From Sinomonas albida (GTDB taxonomy: Bacteria; Actinomycetota; Actinomycetes; Actinomycetales; Micrococcaceae): a stretch of DNA of 64,000 bases. Position numbers and translations under genes: made by a program. Below are positions 1 through 7,647 of this stretch, one piece after another (the stretch's first letter is position 1; each line of letters starts with the position of its first letter). The notes beneath the pieces are model-generated. The model saw nothing but the letters and a program-made list of their open reading frames with translations, ran no database searches and was not told where the DNA came from. The DNA lies in NCBI RefSeq assembly GCF_004919045.1, contig NZ_SWDW01000005.1, forward strand, positions 205,728 through 269,727. Direction: 5' to 3'.

Positions 1-2
1 AC

Positions 3-545
3 CAGAACTACGAGGGCGGCGCGACGATCACCTCGCCGGCCACCGGGGCCCACGAGTCCTACGGTCCGATCCGGGCGCTGTGGCAGAAGCTCGGCTTCGA
101 GACCGGTGAGCTCGGGTATCCGACCAGCGGGATCGTGGCGGGCCTCGTGAACGGCGGCTCGTACCAGAACTTCCAGAACGGGGCGATCGTCTCCTCGCCG
201 ACCGCGGGGACGCATGAGTCCCTCGGCGCGATGCGCCAGGTCTGGCAGAAGCTCGGCTTCGAGACCGGGGTCTTGGGCTATCCGACGACCGGGATCGTGA
301 CCGGACTCAAGAACGGCGGCTCGTACCAGAACTACGAGGGCGGCGCGACGATCACCTCGCCGACCACGGGCGCTCACGAGTCGTACGGCCCGATCCGCAC
401 CGCGTGGTCCTCGACGGGCTTCGAGGCCGGCCGTCTCGGGTACCCGACCTCGGGCATCTACTCGATCCCCGGCGGCACCGAGCAGGACTTCCAGGGCGGC
501 CACATCACGCTCGTCAACGGGACCACGACGATCATCTACTCGTAG
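3..545 (+). CDS. LGFP-repeat cell-wall protein, C-terminal part (5' end outside window)
   Basis: The reading frame is open from base 3 and ends at TAG 543-545, so only the last 180 residues are here. They consist of three LGFP-type repeats (PF08310-like) of about 54 residues. Each holds a GGSYQN or QNYEGG block, a THES or AHES block and an LGYPTSGI block, which is the family hallmark. LGFP repeats occur in secreted actinobacterial proteins and are thought to bind the cell envelope; they often follow an amidase or esterase domain. That catalytic domain, if present, lies upstream of the window. The repeats alternate in type: the first and third are nearly identical in DNA and are offset by exactly 324 bases. 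Family assignment is firm; the function of the whole protein cannot be told. Confidence 0.85.
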   Translation, partial: QNYEGGATITSPATGAHESYGPIRALWQKLGFETGELGYPTSGIVAGLVNGGSYQNFQNGAIVSSPTAGTHESLGAMRQVWQKLGFETGVLGYPTTGIVTGLKNGGSYQNYEGGATITSPTTGAHESYGPIRTAWSSTGFEAGRLGYPTSGIYSIPGGTEQDFQGGHITLVNGTTTIIYS

Positions 546-595
546 CCTGCGAGGCTGCGCGCGGCGGGGTCCGCCGGTCGCACGCAACCTCTGCC

Positions 596-638
596 ACAGC
601 CGCCTCTCCGTGCTGATTTTGCACGGAGAGGCGGCTGT
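596..638 (+). terminator. Perfect 18-bp hairpin terminator after the LGFP gene
   Basis: Bases 596-613 are the exact reverse complement of 621-638, with a 7-base loop (614-620). The hairpin starts 51 bases after the LGFP stop codon. No long T-run follows, as is common for actinobacterial terminators. Confidence 0.75.
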
Positions 639-666
639 CGGCTTTAAAGGCTCCAATATTCCCCGA

Positions 667-691
667 GTTTGGGACCTTCGGCGCTGGGTAA
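667..691 (+). promoter_or_regulatory. Possible SigB-type promoter of the gas-vesicle cluster
   Basis: GTTT at 667-670 is followed after 15 bases by GGGTAA at 686-691. This resembles the general-stress sigma-B promoters of actinobacteria (GNNT, 14-16 bases, GGGTA). It lies about 170 bases upstream of the first gvp-cluster gene. This is a motif match only. Confidence 0.3.
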
Positions 692-706
692 CGGTTCGAA
701 GTCGGA

Positions 707-728
707 ATGCGCGGTATAGCCCGCGCAT
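707..728. promoter_or_regulatory. 8-bp palindrome around TATAGC, possible operator or alternative -10
   Basis: ATGCGCGG (707-714) and CCGCGCAT (721-728) are perfect inverted repeats enclosing TATAGC (715-720), which resembles a -10 box. In the leader of the gas-vesicle cluster this could be an operator overlapping a promoter. No known regulator is recognised. Confidence 0.3.
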
Positions 729-859
729 CAGTCCGTTTGCTGTGATTCCGCACGAGGGATCACCTCGCGCCGCCGGAGGTTTCGCACGCTTTCCGGTGGC
801 GCCTCACAATATCGAGCAAAATTCGCTCAATACCCGCCCCAACACGGATGGAGGTTCCC

Positions 860-1537
860 GTGGACGGCAAAGCAAAACTCGCAACTGTTCTCATTGCCGG
901 ATATCTGCTCGGCAGGACCAAGAAGATGAAGCTCGCCCTGACAGTGGCCAGCGCCATCGGCGGCAGGCAGCTATTCCAACACAGGGATGACTTGATTGGC
1001 CGGGCCACCAAGCTGCTCGACTCCTCTCCCGGTGCGCAGAAGATCGCCAGCCAGCTCACCACGACGCTTGTCGACGCAGCCACCGGTGCCGCCGTTGCCG
1101 CTGCATCGAAGGGCATCAGCTCGCTCAGCGACAATCTGCTCGACCGGGCAGAGAAGCTGCGCGAGCCGAAGGCCGTCGAGTCGGGCGCGGACGAGGAGCC
1201 GCGCGACGCGGACGAGCCGGACGTGCCCGAGGACGAGGACGACGAGACCCAGACGGAGCCCGAGGATTCCGCGGATGAGGCCGAAGAGGAGCCTGAGGAT
1301 TCCGCGGACGAGACCGAAGAGGAGCCCGAGGACTCCGCAGAGGAGCCCGAGGAAGAGCCTGAGGAGGAGCCCGAGAAGCCGGCGCGCCGCCAGTCTTCTC
1401 GCAGCACCTCAAGCTCCCGGACGGCTTCGGGGTCGGGATCGCGCGGAGGCTCGCGCAGCACGACGTCGACTCGGCGCAGCACGAGCCGGGCCCAGGGCTC
1501 GTCCTCAAAGTCGACCAAGAAATCGTCGTCCGCCTGA
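860..1537 (+). CDS. Gas-vesicle cluster protein with acidic tail (GvpY-like)
   Basis: First gene of the gas-vesicle cluster; 225 residues. Residues 1-95 form the only structured-looking part, with two Ala/Gly-rich, weakly hydrophobic helices. Residues about 106-174 are almost only Glu, Asp, Pro and Ser in repeated EEEPEDSADE-like units, and the last 50 residues are a basic Ser/Arg/Thr-rich tail. Streptomyces gvp clusters carry a comparable extra gene, often named gvpY, and I assign it on position and layout rather than on clear homology. I choose GTG 860 because GGAGGT lies just upstream; ATG 848 in the same frame is possible but has no ribosome site. The charged tails suggest a role on the vesicle surface or in binding partners, which is inference. 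Confidence 0.6.
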   Translation: MDGKAKLATVLIAGYLLGRTKKMKLALTVASAIGGRQLFQHRDDLIGRATKLLDSSPGAQKIASQLTTTLVDAATGAAVAAASKGISSLSDNLLDRAEKLREPKAVESGADEEPRDADEPDVPEDEDDETQTEPEDSADEAEEEPEDSADETEEEPEDSAEEPEEEPEEEPEKPARRQSSRSTSSSRTASGSGSRGGSRSTTSTRRSTSRAQGSSSKSTKKSSSA

Positions 1538-1561
1538 GTCGCCAGCAGAAGGAGGCACGCC

Positions 1562-2779
1562 ATGGAGGCAAAGAAGAGCTCCGGTTCCGTGCTGGAGAAG
1601 CTCGGTCTGGACGACCTGAAGGACGCCGCAGGCGACTACGGCATGTCCTTGGTCAACAACGGCATCGGCAAGGTCAGCGAAGGGATCGAGGGCCTGACCG
1701 ATCGGCTTACTGACTACGCCGACGGCAAATCGCCCAGCATCAAAGGGAAGGCCGCCGGCGAGGGCCTGAAGGCGAAGCTCAAGGGCAAGAGCCCGGCGCT
1801 CGCGTCCGTGGGCGGGGCATTGTCCGGCGTCAAGGACAAGATCAAGGACACCGTTTCCGCAGGCGCGGAGGCGATCACGGGAGGTGGAAAGGGAAGCCGC
1901 CAGCAGAAGCTCGTGAATCTCGTCGAATGGGTCGATGTGGGGGTTCCCGTGAGGGTCGCCTACAACCAGTGGACCGAATTCGAAGAGTGGTCCGACTTCA
2001 TGAAGAAGGTCCACAACGTCGACAGCGATCTGGACGACGCGAAGGTCGAGTTCAAGGGCCAGGTCTTCCTTTCGCACCGCACGTGGGAGTCGACCATCAA
2101 GGAGATGGTCCCCGACGAGCGGATTGTCTGGAAGTCGAAAGGCCAGAAGGGCCATCTGGACGGCTCGGTGACTTTTCACGAGGTCGCCCCGAGGCTGACC
2201 CGGATCTGCGTGGTGGTCGAGTACTACCCGCAGGGATTCTTCGAGAAGACCGCCCAGATCTGGCGTGCCGTGGGCCGCCGGGTCCGCGTCGAGCTCAAGC
2301 GGTACGTGCGGCACGTCATGACGTCCACGATCCTCAACCCGGACGACGTCGAAGGCTGGCGCGGCGAAATCCGCGACGGCGAGGTGGTCCGCACCCATGA
2401 CAAGGTCGTGGACGAGGAAGCGCAACAGTCGTCTGAGGACGAGTACGACGACGAGGGCGCCGACGACGAAGACCGTGGCGACGAAGACCGTGACGACCAG
2501 TACGACGACGGCGAGGACGACGAGTACGAGGACGAGCCCGCCGAAGACGAGTACGACGACGAGGAGGCCGAGGACGAGTACGACGACGAGGCCCCCGAAG
2601 ACGAAGAAGAAGACGAAGACGACGAGGCCCAGGACGACGAGGACGACGAGGAAGACGAGGACGAGGACGACCGCGACGACGGCACTGACGATCGCGGCTC
2701 TGACTCCGAGGACGGGCGTCCCGCTAAGTCCCGGCCCAAGCCCCGGGCACGGGCCCGGGCAGGGAGGAGCAAGGCATGA
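1562..2779 (+). CDS. SRPBCC-domain gas-vesicle accessory protein with acidic tail (GvpZ-like)
   Basis: 405 residues, starting at ATG 1562 behind AAGGAGG. Residues 1-115 are helical and Lys/Gly-rich. Residues about 118-265 are a START-like SRPBCC (polyketide-cyclase type) domain, with the family's opening pattern [19 protein letters not shown] and a later [14 protein letters not shown] strand. Residues about 279-384 are a DEYDDE-type low-complexity acidic tract, followed by a short basic end. SRPBCC proteins bind hydrophobic ligands in a deep cavity. One sits in many actinobacterial gvp clusters, but its task there is not established. The stop codon overlaps the gvpA start (ATGA), implying translational coupling. 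Confidence 0.75.
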   Translation: MEAKKSSGSVLEKLGLDDLKDAAGDYGMSLVNNGIGKVSEGIEGLTDRLTDYADGKSPSIKGKAAGEGLKAKLKGKSPALASVGGALSGVKDKIKDTVSAGAEAITGGGKGSRQQKLVNLVEWVDVGVPVRVAYNQWTEFEEWSDFMKKVHNVDSDLDDAKVEFKGQVFLSHRTWESTIKEMVPDERIVWKSKGQKGHLDGSVTFHEVAPRLTRICVVVEYYPQGFFEKTAQIWRAVGRRVRVELKRYVRHVMTSTILNPDDVEGWRGEIRDGEVVRTHDKVVDEEAQQSSEDEYDDEGADDEDRGDEDRDDQYDDGEDDEYEDEPAEDEYDDEEAEDEYDDEAPEDEEEDEDDEAQDDEDDEEDEDEDDRDDGTDDRGSDSEDGRPAKSRPKPRARARAGRSKA

Positions 2780-3183
2780 GCAGCACCTCGACGCAGGCCC
2801 GCGGGGGCTATCTGGATCGGCCCCATTCGAGCTCGCTGGCTGACGTTCTCAACGTCATCCTCGACAAAGGGCTCGTCATCGACGCTTACGTCAGGGTCTC
2901 CCTGGTGGGGATCGAGGTGCTCACGATCGATGCCCGCATCGTGATTGCCAGCGTCGACACCTATCTTCGTTTTGCCGAGGCGACCAACCGCTTGGACCTC
3001 ACGAGGCAGGGCGGCAAGGGGCTACCGGACATGATCGGTGACATGCAGGAGGACGGCGCCAGCAAGAAGACCAAGGGCATGCTGACCGGCGCGAAGGAAG
3101 CGCTGATCGGCAAGAAGGACGACGAGGACGACGACGAGGAGCAAGCCTCGCGTCCCCGTCGCCGCCGGAACGACAGCGGATAG
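2776..3183 (+). CDS. gvpA: Gas vesicle structural protein GvpA
   Basis: 135 residues. Residues about 20-75 match the GvpA core: [18 protein letters not shown], then [20 protein letters not shown] and an amphipathic helix ending in ATNRLDL. GvpA packs into the ribbed shell of the gas vesicle and forms its hydrophobic inner face. This copy has a 20-residue N-terminal extension and a C-terminal tail that is acidic and then Arg-rich, as in other actinobacterial GvpA proteins. It is the first of three GvpA/J/S-type paralogues in the cluster and, by position and closest match, the likely main shell protein. The start overlaps the preceding stop by 4 bases and is preceded by a GGAG site. Confidence 0.93.
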   Translation: MSSTSTQARGGYLDRPHSSSLADVLNVILDKGLVIDAYVRVSLVGIEVLTIDARIVIASVDTYLRFAEATNRLDLTRQGGKGLPDMIGDMQEDGASKKTKGMLTGAKEALIGKKDDEDDDEEQASRPRRRRNDSG

Positions 3184-3198
3184 CGACAAGGAGTCCCC

Positions 3199-3924
3199 AT
3201 GAGCCTTTACGTCTACGGCGTTATGCCGAATTCTGCCACCGTTCCGACGGTCGCCGGCGTGCAGGGAGAGACGCTGACAACGTTCGCCTCTGACGGCCAT
3301 ACGGCACTCATCTCGTCCCTCGACGGGGCGCAGGAGATCGGCACTCCGGACAATCTTCTGGCCCACAGCGCTGTCCTGGATCGCGTCGCGGCCGAGGGTG
3401 CGGTGCTGCCGATGGTCTTCGGAACCGTCGTCCCGGACGAGGACGCTCTCGTGGAACAGGTCCTCGCCCCGCGCGCTGACCTCTTCGAAGAGCACTTCGC
3501 GAGGGTAGGAGACGCCGCGCAGTTCACGCTGCAGGGCCGGTTCGTCCGTGAGCAGGTTCTGGCCGAGCTCGTCGACGAGGAACCAGAGATCGCGGCGCTC
3601 AGCCGGACGATCTCCGGGACGTCGGAGGACGAGACCCGAGAGGAGAGGATCCGCCTCGGTGAACTCGTGGTCAACGGGCTCGAGCGCAAGGCCGCGGGCG
3701 AGGCGGACCCCATCCGTGCCGCCGTTGCCCCGTTCGCTCTCGAGGTGGTCGAGCACGAGCCCGGCCAGGCGGACGACGTGATCGAGCTCGCCCTGCTCGT
3801 GGAGCGGAGGAGGCAGGCGGAGTTCGAGCGGGCTGCCGAAGACCTGGCTCGGCAACTCGCGGGCCGCGTGACGCTTCGCCTGCTCGGCCCCCAGGCCCCG
3901 TACGACTTCGTCAGCGGGGCGTGA
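3199..3924 (+). CDS. gvpF: Gas vesicle protein GvpF (GvpF/GvpL family)
   Basis: 241 residues of the GvpF/GvpL family (PF06386). It opens with SLYVYGVMP and contains the conserved VLPMVFGTVVPDED stretch about 75 residues in, followed by a long helical C-terminal half. In other organisms GvpF-type proteins are minor vesicle components that bind GvpA and are needed for nucleation. AAGGAG lies 5 bases before ATG 3199. Its stop shares a base with the start of gvpG. A second family member, gvpL, closes the cluster. Confidence 0.9.
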   Translation: MSLYVYGVMPNSATVPTVAGVQGETLTTFASDGHTALISSLDGAQEIGTPDNLLAHSAVLDRVAAEGAVLPMVFGTVVPDEDALVEQVLAPRADLFEEHFARVGDAAQFTLQGRFVREQVLAELVDEEPEIAALSRTISGTSEDETREERIRLGELVVNGLERKAAGEADPIRAAVAPFALEVVEHEPGQADDVIELALLVERRRQAEFERAAEDLARQLAGRVTLRLLGPQAPYDFVSGA

Positions 3925-4163
3925 TGGGACTCATCTCAGGGATCCTCGGCCTCCCGCTCGCACCCGTCAAGGGTGTGGCGTGGGTGGCCGAGCGTCTCGC
4001 TGAGGAGGCGGAGCGCCGGTACTACGATCCGGCGGCCATCCGGCGGCAGCTCGAGGACGTGGCCGAGGCAAGGCGCCGCGGAGACCTTCCGGAGGAGGAA
4101 GCGGCGGCCCTCGAGCGTGAACTCGTGGCTCGCCTCCTCGAAGGCAAGAACCGCAGGGGCTGA
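3924..4163 (+). CDS. gvpG: Gas vesicle protein GvpG
   Basis: 79 residues of the GvpG family (PF05120): the start MGLISGILGLPLAPVKGVAW is typical, followed by a charged helical region ending in a Glu/Arg-rich segment. GvpG is a small assembly factor needed for vesicle formation in haloarchaea and cyanobacteria. ATG 3924 overlaps the gvpF stop in a TGATG arrangement; a GTG one codon earlier is also in frame, but ATG gives the family-typical MGL start. Confidence 0.9.
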   Translation: MGLISGILGLPLAPVKGVAWVAERLAEEAERRYYDPAAIRRQLEDVAEARRRGDLPEEEAAALERELVARLLEGKNRRG

Positions 4164-4177
4164 AAGGAGTACTGACC

Positions 4178-4672
4178 ATGGCGTCCCGAAATGAAGAGGA
4201 AGCTCCTCGACGCACCGCGGCGAGGAGAGGAACAAGCTCCCGCTCGGACGAATCACGTGAGGCCCCGCGCCGCGACCGCGAGGCGCCGCGGCGAGGCAGC
4301 TCCGGTTCGGATGAGGCGCGCGAGGCGCGCGAGGAGTCGCGCGAGCGCCCTCCACGCAAGAAGACCAGCGAGGAGAGCGGGTCCCGCGACTCCGGCGGGT
4401 CCCGCGACTCCGAGATCAGCTCGGTTCGCGCGGCTCAGGCTGCGGTGGTCCAGCTCCATGAACTGACTACGCGGGATATCGAAGCCGTCGTCGGGATGTC
4501 CAAGAAGGACGACGGCAACTGGAACGTCATCATCGAGGTCGTCGAGGCCCACCACTTTCCCGACACCTCGGACGTCATGGCCGAATATTCGGTCGACGTC
4601 GATACCCAGGGCGAGCTCGTGGGCTATTCGCGGGGACAGCGATACCTGCGGGGCCGGCCCGGAGGGCAATGA
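4178..4672 (+). CDS. gvpO: Gas vesicle protein GvpO
   Basis: 164 residues. The C-terminal half (about residues 85-160) is the GvpO domain (PF05800): a helix, then NWNVIIEVVEAHHFPDTSDV, AEYSVDVDTQGELVGYSRG and a RYLRG end. The N-terminal 80 residues are low-complexity, rich in Arg, Glu and Ser, and probably disordered. In actinobacteria and haloarchaea GvpO is required for vesicle formation, possibly in regulation or assembly. AAAGGAG stands upstream of ATG 4178. The stop overlaps the next start (ATGA). Confidence 0.92.
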   Translation: MASRNEEEAPRRTAARRGTSSRSDESREAPRRDREAPRRGSSGSDEAREAREESRERPPRKKTSEESGSRDSGGSRDSEISSVRAAQAAVVQLHELTTRDIEAVVGMSKKDDGNWNVIIEVVEAHHFPDTSDVMAEYSVDVDTQGELVGYSRGQRYLRGRPGGQ

Positions 4673-5208
4673 TCCAGGAATCTGACAGCACCCGTGCGGG
4701 GCCGCGCGAAGCAGGAGGCGCGGGACGCGACGTCGTTCCTTCGCCGCCGCGAAGCCCGGCCGCGCGCGGTGCTGCCCCGATGCAGCCGCAGCGCGACCGC
4801 GACGGCACGCTCAGCCAGATCATCGAGACCCTGCTCGACAAGGGCCTCGTGATCAATGCTGACATCACGGTCTCGTTGGCCGGCGTCGAGCTGCTCGGGG
4901 TCCGCATCCGGGCGGCCCTTGCCTCCTTCGAGACGGCCGCCCGGTACGGCCTCGACTTCCCGTCGGGCACTAATCGCGACACCGCCGCGTGGAACGACTC
5001 GCTCGAGCGGAAGGATTCGTGCCCCCAGTGTGGCAAGCGGGCTCCCGCCGAGCAGCTGCTGCACGAGTTCTGCCCCTGGTGCGGCTGGAGAAGCGCCCTC
5101 GCGCTGAGCGAGAGCGACGGACACGGCCAGCAAAGCGATCCGGACTCGCGCGATCGCGCCCATAAGGGCGGTCGCGGCAGACCCGATGAAACGGAGGCGG
5201 GGGAGTGA
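4669..5208 (+). CDS. gvpJ: GvpA/GvpJ-family gas vesicle protein with a C-terminal zinc ribbon
   Basis: 179 residues. Residues 47-95 are a GvpA/J core (IIETLLDKGLVINADITVSL and the following strand). A CxxC-x13-CxxC zinc-ribbon-like motif follows, with Cys118, Cys121, Cys135 and Cys138 in CPQCGK and CPWCGW. The first 45 residues are Pro/Ala/Arg-rich. GvpJ proteins are minor shell components thought to shape the conical vesicle tips. The zinc ribbon is not part of the classical GvpA fold and may serve assembly or regulation. Start and stop both overlap the neighbouring genes. Confidence 0.87.
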   Translation: MIQESDSTRAGPREAGGAGRDVVPSPPRSPAARGAAPMQPQRDRDGTLSQIIETLLDKGLVINADITVSLAGVELLGVRIRAALASFETAARYGLDFPSGTNRDTAAWNDSLERKDSCPQCGKRAPAEQLLHEFCPWCGWRSALALSESDGHGQQSDPDSRDRAHKGGRGRPDETEAGE

Positions 5209-5924
5209 TGGAACCCGTCCGGGAATCCGAGTCGGCGGTGTCCGCGCTCGTGGACACGCTGCTGACGAAGGGCGTCTACCTCGACGTCGACGCGATCATC
5301 ACGGTGGCCGAAATCCCGCTCATCGGCGTGAGCCTGCGCGCCGCGATTGCCGGCATGGAGACGCTTCTCGAGTACGGCATGATGCGCGAGTGGGACGAGC
5401 GCGCACGGGCGGGGTCGCTGCAGCCCGCGTCAGCAGACGACGGCGGCCTCCCGCGCCTGAGCGGCGCACGTCCAGGCCTGCAGCGCCCGAGCCTGCAGCA
5501 CCCGAGCCTGCAACACCCGAGTCCGCAGCGTTCCGGCTCCCAGCAGTCAGACGCTCCTGCCGCCGCGCCGGAAGGCGGGGCCTCGGATGGCGAGGCCTTG
5601 GAAGGCGAGGCCCTCTACCTCGAGACGCGCTCGCAGGGCGAGGTGTGGCGCCGCGGAACGGCTCGGTGGGACGCGTCGACCGGATTCGCGTGGCGCGGCG
5701 AGGGCGATCGGCGCCCCGCGGTGCAGATCGCTCCCGCCGAGCTCGAGGGCGTCCGCGCCATTGCGGGCGAGGATTGGCCCGAAGCTGCCCCGGAATTGAG
5801 CGGGCGGCGCGTGCTGGCCTTGGCGACGGCGGGCTGGGAGGCCGTGGTCGCCGTCGACCGTTCCGGGAGATGGGAAGCTGCGCTGCGCCGCGAGGAGGTG
5901 CCGAATGAGCACGCTGCGGATTGA
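5208..5924 (+). CDS. gvpS: GvpS-type gas vesicle protein with repeat linker and extra C-terminal domain
   Basis: 238 residues. Residues about 7-60 are a third GvpA-like core (ALVDTLLTKGVYLDVDAIIT, then IPLIGVSLRAAIAGMETLLE). A linker around residues 80-110 contains short repeats of the type LQHPS. The C-terminal ~100 residues form a separate domain with several Trp residues (VWRRGTARW, EDWPEAAPEL) that resembles the extra region of Streptomyces GvpS; I cannot name a fold. ATG 5208 overlaps the previous stop (TGATG); GTG 5205 is an alternative. Its last 20 bases overlap gvpK. Confidence 0.8.
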   Translation: MEPVRESESAVSALVDTLLTKGVYLDVDAIITVAEIPLIGVSLRAAIAGMETLLEYGMMREWDERARAGSLQPASADDGGLPRLSGARPGLQRPSLQHPSLQHPSPQRSGSQQSDAPAAAPEGGASDGEALEGEALYLETRSQGEVWRRGTARWDASTGFAWRGEGDRRPAVQIAPAELEGVRAIAGEDWPEAAPELSGRRVLALATAGWEAVVAVDRSGRWEAALRREEVPNEHAAD

Positions 5925-6231
5925 CGAGGACAACCTCAAGAACGGGATCCTGACCCTCGTCGTGACCCTCGTGGAGATCATCCAGGAAGCGCTCGAGGCG
6001 CAGGCGATGCGACGGCTTGAGGGCGGCTCGCTCACGGTGGAGGAGCAGGATCGGTTGGGAAACGCCCTGCTCGAGCTGGACGAGGCGATGGCTCAGCTCA
6101 AGCGGGAGCACGGCATTGACGACTCCGTGGAAGAGCTTCGGCGCGGTCTCGACGACGCAGTGGCCGAACTCGTCGAACTGGCCACGCATCCCGGGGAACG
6201 GGCCGGCGAGGCTCGGGGAGGACTCGAGTGA
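5905..6231 (+). CDS. gvpK: Gas vesicle protein GvpK
   Basis: 108 residues of the GvpK family (PF05121). The N-terminal LRIDEDNLKNGILTLVVTLV and the helix with QAMRRLEGGSLTVEEQDRLG are family signatures. GvpK is an assembly protein essential for gas vesicles where tested. The gene starts inside the end of gvpS and its stop overlaps the gvpL start (GTGA), so translation is probably coupled. Confidence 0.92.
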   Translation: MSTLRIDEDNLKNGILTLVVTLVEIIQEALEAQAMRRLEGGSLTVEEQDRLGNALLELDEAMAQLKREHGIDDSVEELRRGLDDAVAELVELATHPGERAGEARGGLE

Positions 6232-7055
6232 GCGGCCAGCGGTCGTCTCCGGAGGAAGCCGCGGGACTCTACGTTTACGCCATCGTCCCCGCGGACCTCG
6301 ATCCGGCGACCTTGGGCGCGGGCATCGATGCGCAGCCCCTCGAACTGGTGACCGTCGCCGAGGGGGTCGCCGCGGTGGTCCATCGGCACGACGCGCCGCC
6401 CTATGCGGGTTCGGACCGCGATGCCGAGCGGCGGGTCCTCGAGCACGGCAACGTCGCCGAGCGGTGCTGGGCCCACGCTGGCACGGTCCTGCCCATGGGC
6501 TTCAACGTCATCGTGACGCGGGGCGAGGAAGACTCCGCGCGCGAGCGGCTGGCGGAGTGGCTGCGGCACTCGGCCCCGGCCCTGGTCGAGCGGCTCGCCG
6601 CGCTCCACGGCGGCGTCGAACTCCGTGTCGAGATCTCCCTCGACGAGCAGGCCGCCGCACGCGAAAGCCCTGAGGCGCGGCAGCTCGAGGAGGACCTCCG
6701 CACGCGGCCGCCCGGGGTGCAGCGGCTCCTGCGGAAGAAGCTCGCAACGCTCGTGCGGCAGGAGGCCGAGGCGCGTGCGGACCACCTGTATCCGGGGTAT
6801 CGCCGCCGGCTTGCCGGACTGAGCCGGGACGTCGCGGAGAACCTGCGCGGACACCCGCCGGAGGGTTACGTGACCGTCCTGAACGTCTCGCTGCTCGCGA
6901 GCCGGGAGGAGGTCCCGCGGATCGGCGGGGAGCTCACGGACATCCAGGCCGAAGATCCGGCGGTGCGCGTCCAGTTCCTCGGGCCGTGGCCGCCGTTCTC
7001 CTTCGCGAGCATGCCGAACACCCCTCGGGCACAGTCGGAGCCCGGCACGCCGTAA
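6228..7055 (+). CDS. gvpL: Gas vesicle protein GvpL (GvpF/GvpL family)
   Basis: 275 residues, second GvpF/GvpL-family protein. LYVYAIVPADLD near the N terminus and TVLPMGFNVIVTRGEED in the first third match the family. A long helical region follows, and the C terminus carries VQFLGPWPPFSF, the usual family end. GvpL is thought to act with GvpF as a minor component at nucleation. It starts with GTG overlapping the gvpK stop and closes the cluster. No gvpN AAA-ATPase or gvpC is present, which is normal for actinobacterial sets. Confidence 0.9.
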   Translation: MSGQRSSPEEAAGLYVYAIVPADLDPATLGAGIDAQPLELVTVAEGVAAVVHRHDAPPYAGSDRDAERRVLEHGNVAERCWAHAGTVLPMGFNVIVTRGEEDSARERLAEWLRHSAPALVERLAALHGGVELRVEISLDEQAAARESPEARQLEEDLRTRPPGVQRLLRKKLATLVRQEAEARADHLYPGYRRRLAGLSRDVAENLRGHPPEGYVTVLNVSLLASREEVPRIGGELTDIQAEDPAVRVQFLGPWPPFSFASMPNTPRAQSEPGTP

Positions 7056-7096
7056 CCGCCGCGGCGCGTGCCCGGTGCTTCATTGCTAGCTTTTTA

Positions 7097-7113
7097 CATG
7101 TCCAATTGACATG
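7097..7113. promoter_or_regulatory. Inverted repeat with TTGACA, possible promoter/operator of the TM2 gene
   Basis: CATGTC (7097-7102) and GACATG (7108-7113) are inverted repeats separated by 5 bases. TTGACA (7106-7111), a perfect -35 hexamer, overlaps the right arm. No convincing -10 box stands at the right distance, so this is only a candidate site. Confidence 0.25.
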
Positions 7114-7224
7114 ATCGTCCTGCCGCTCTCGAGGCGGGGCGTCCGCGCCCTGCCTTGCTCCACCTCTCGATGCGGCGGCGCTACCCCTTGAAGCTCCATT
7201 CGCCTTCCCCCAGAAAGGTCCACC

Positions 7225-7506
7225 ATGACCCAGCCCCATCTCGAGCAGCCCGCCGCCGACGGCCAGCCCGTCCCCGCTGCTCAGCCCAAGTCCCGCATTG
7301 CCGCCGGCCTGCTCGGGATCTTCCTCGGCAGCCTCGGCATCCACCGCTTCTACCTCGGCTACACCAAGATCGCCATCATCCAGATCATCGTCACGTTGGT
7401 GACCTTTGGGTTCGGTGCCCTGTGGGGCTTCGTCGAAGGCATCATGATCCTCGCGCGCGCGGAGGCCTTCCGCGCGGACGCCAACGGAACTCCGCTGGCC
7501 GACTAG
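7225..7506 (+). CDS. TM2-domain membrane protein
   Basis: 93 residues. Residues about 27-85 are a TM2 domain: a first membrane helix (AAGLLGIFLGSLGIHRFYLG), the GIHRFYLGY motif, a second helix (IIQIIVTLVTFGFGALW) and the WGFVEGIMIL end. TM2 proteins are small two-helix membrane proteins whose bacterial role is unknown. The N-terminal 25 residues are Pro/Gln-rich and cytoplasmic-looking. AAAGG lies 6 bases before ATG 7225. The gene stands alone and ends at a hairpin shared with the convergent small gene. Confidence 0.88.
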   Translation: MTQPHLEQPAADGQPVPAAQPKSRIAAGLLGIFLGSLGIHRFYLGYTKIAIIQIIVTLVTFGFGALWGFVEGIMILARAEAFRADANGTPLAD

Positions 7507-7549
7507 CAGCACACGGCTGCCGCCATCACCAGGCTGCAGTCACCACGAG

Positions 7550-7580
7550 GCGGGCGGCGGAATCCTTCGCCGCCCGCTTT
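7550..7580. terminator. Bidirectional hairpin terminator between convergent genes
   Basis: Bases 7550-7559 and 7568-7577 form a perfect 10-bp GC stem with an 8-base loop, followed by TTT. It lies between the ends of the TM2 gene (+) and the small gene at 7648-7863 (-). Confidence 0.65.
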
Positions 7581-7647
7581 GTGGTCGCGAGGAAGGCGAA
7601 CCTCAGGTCGACCGCTCGCTCAGCGTTGGTCGCTGAGGAGCGGCCCC

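Noticed and set aside
2400..2720. GAC/GAG-rich tract considered as a tandem DNA repeat or CRISPR-like array
   Set aside because: It has no fixed-length repeats with spacers; it is codon-level repetition of Asp/Glu in the SRPBCC protein tail.
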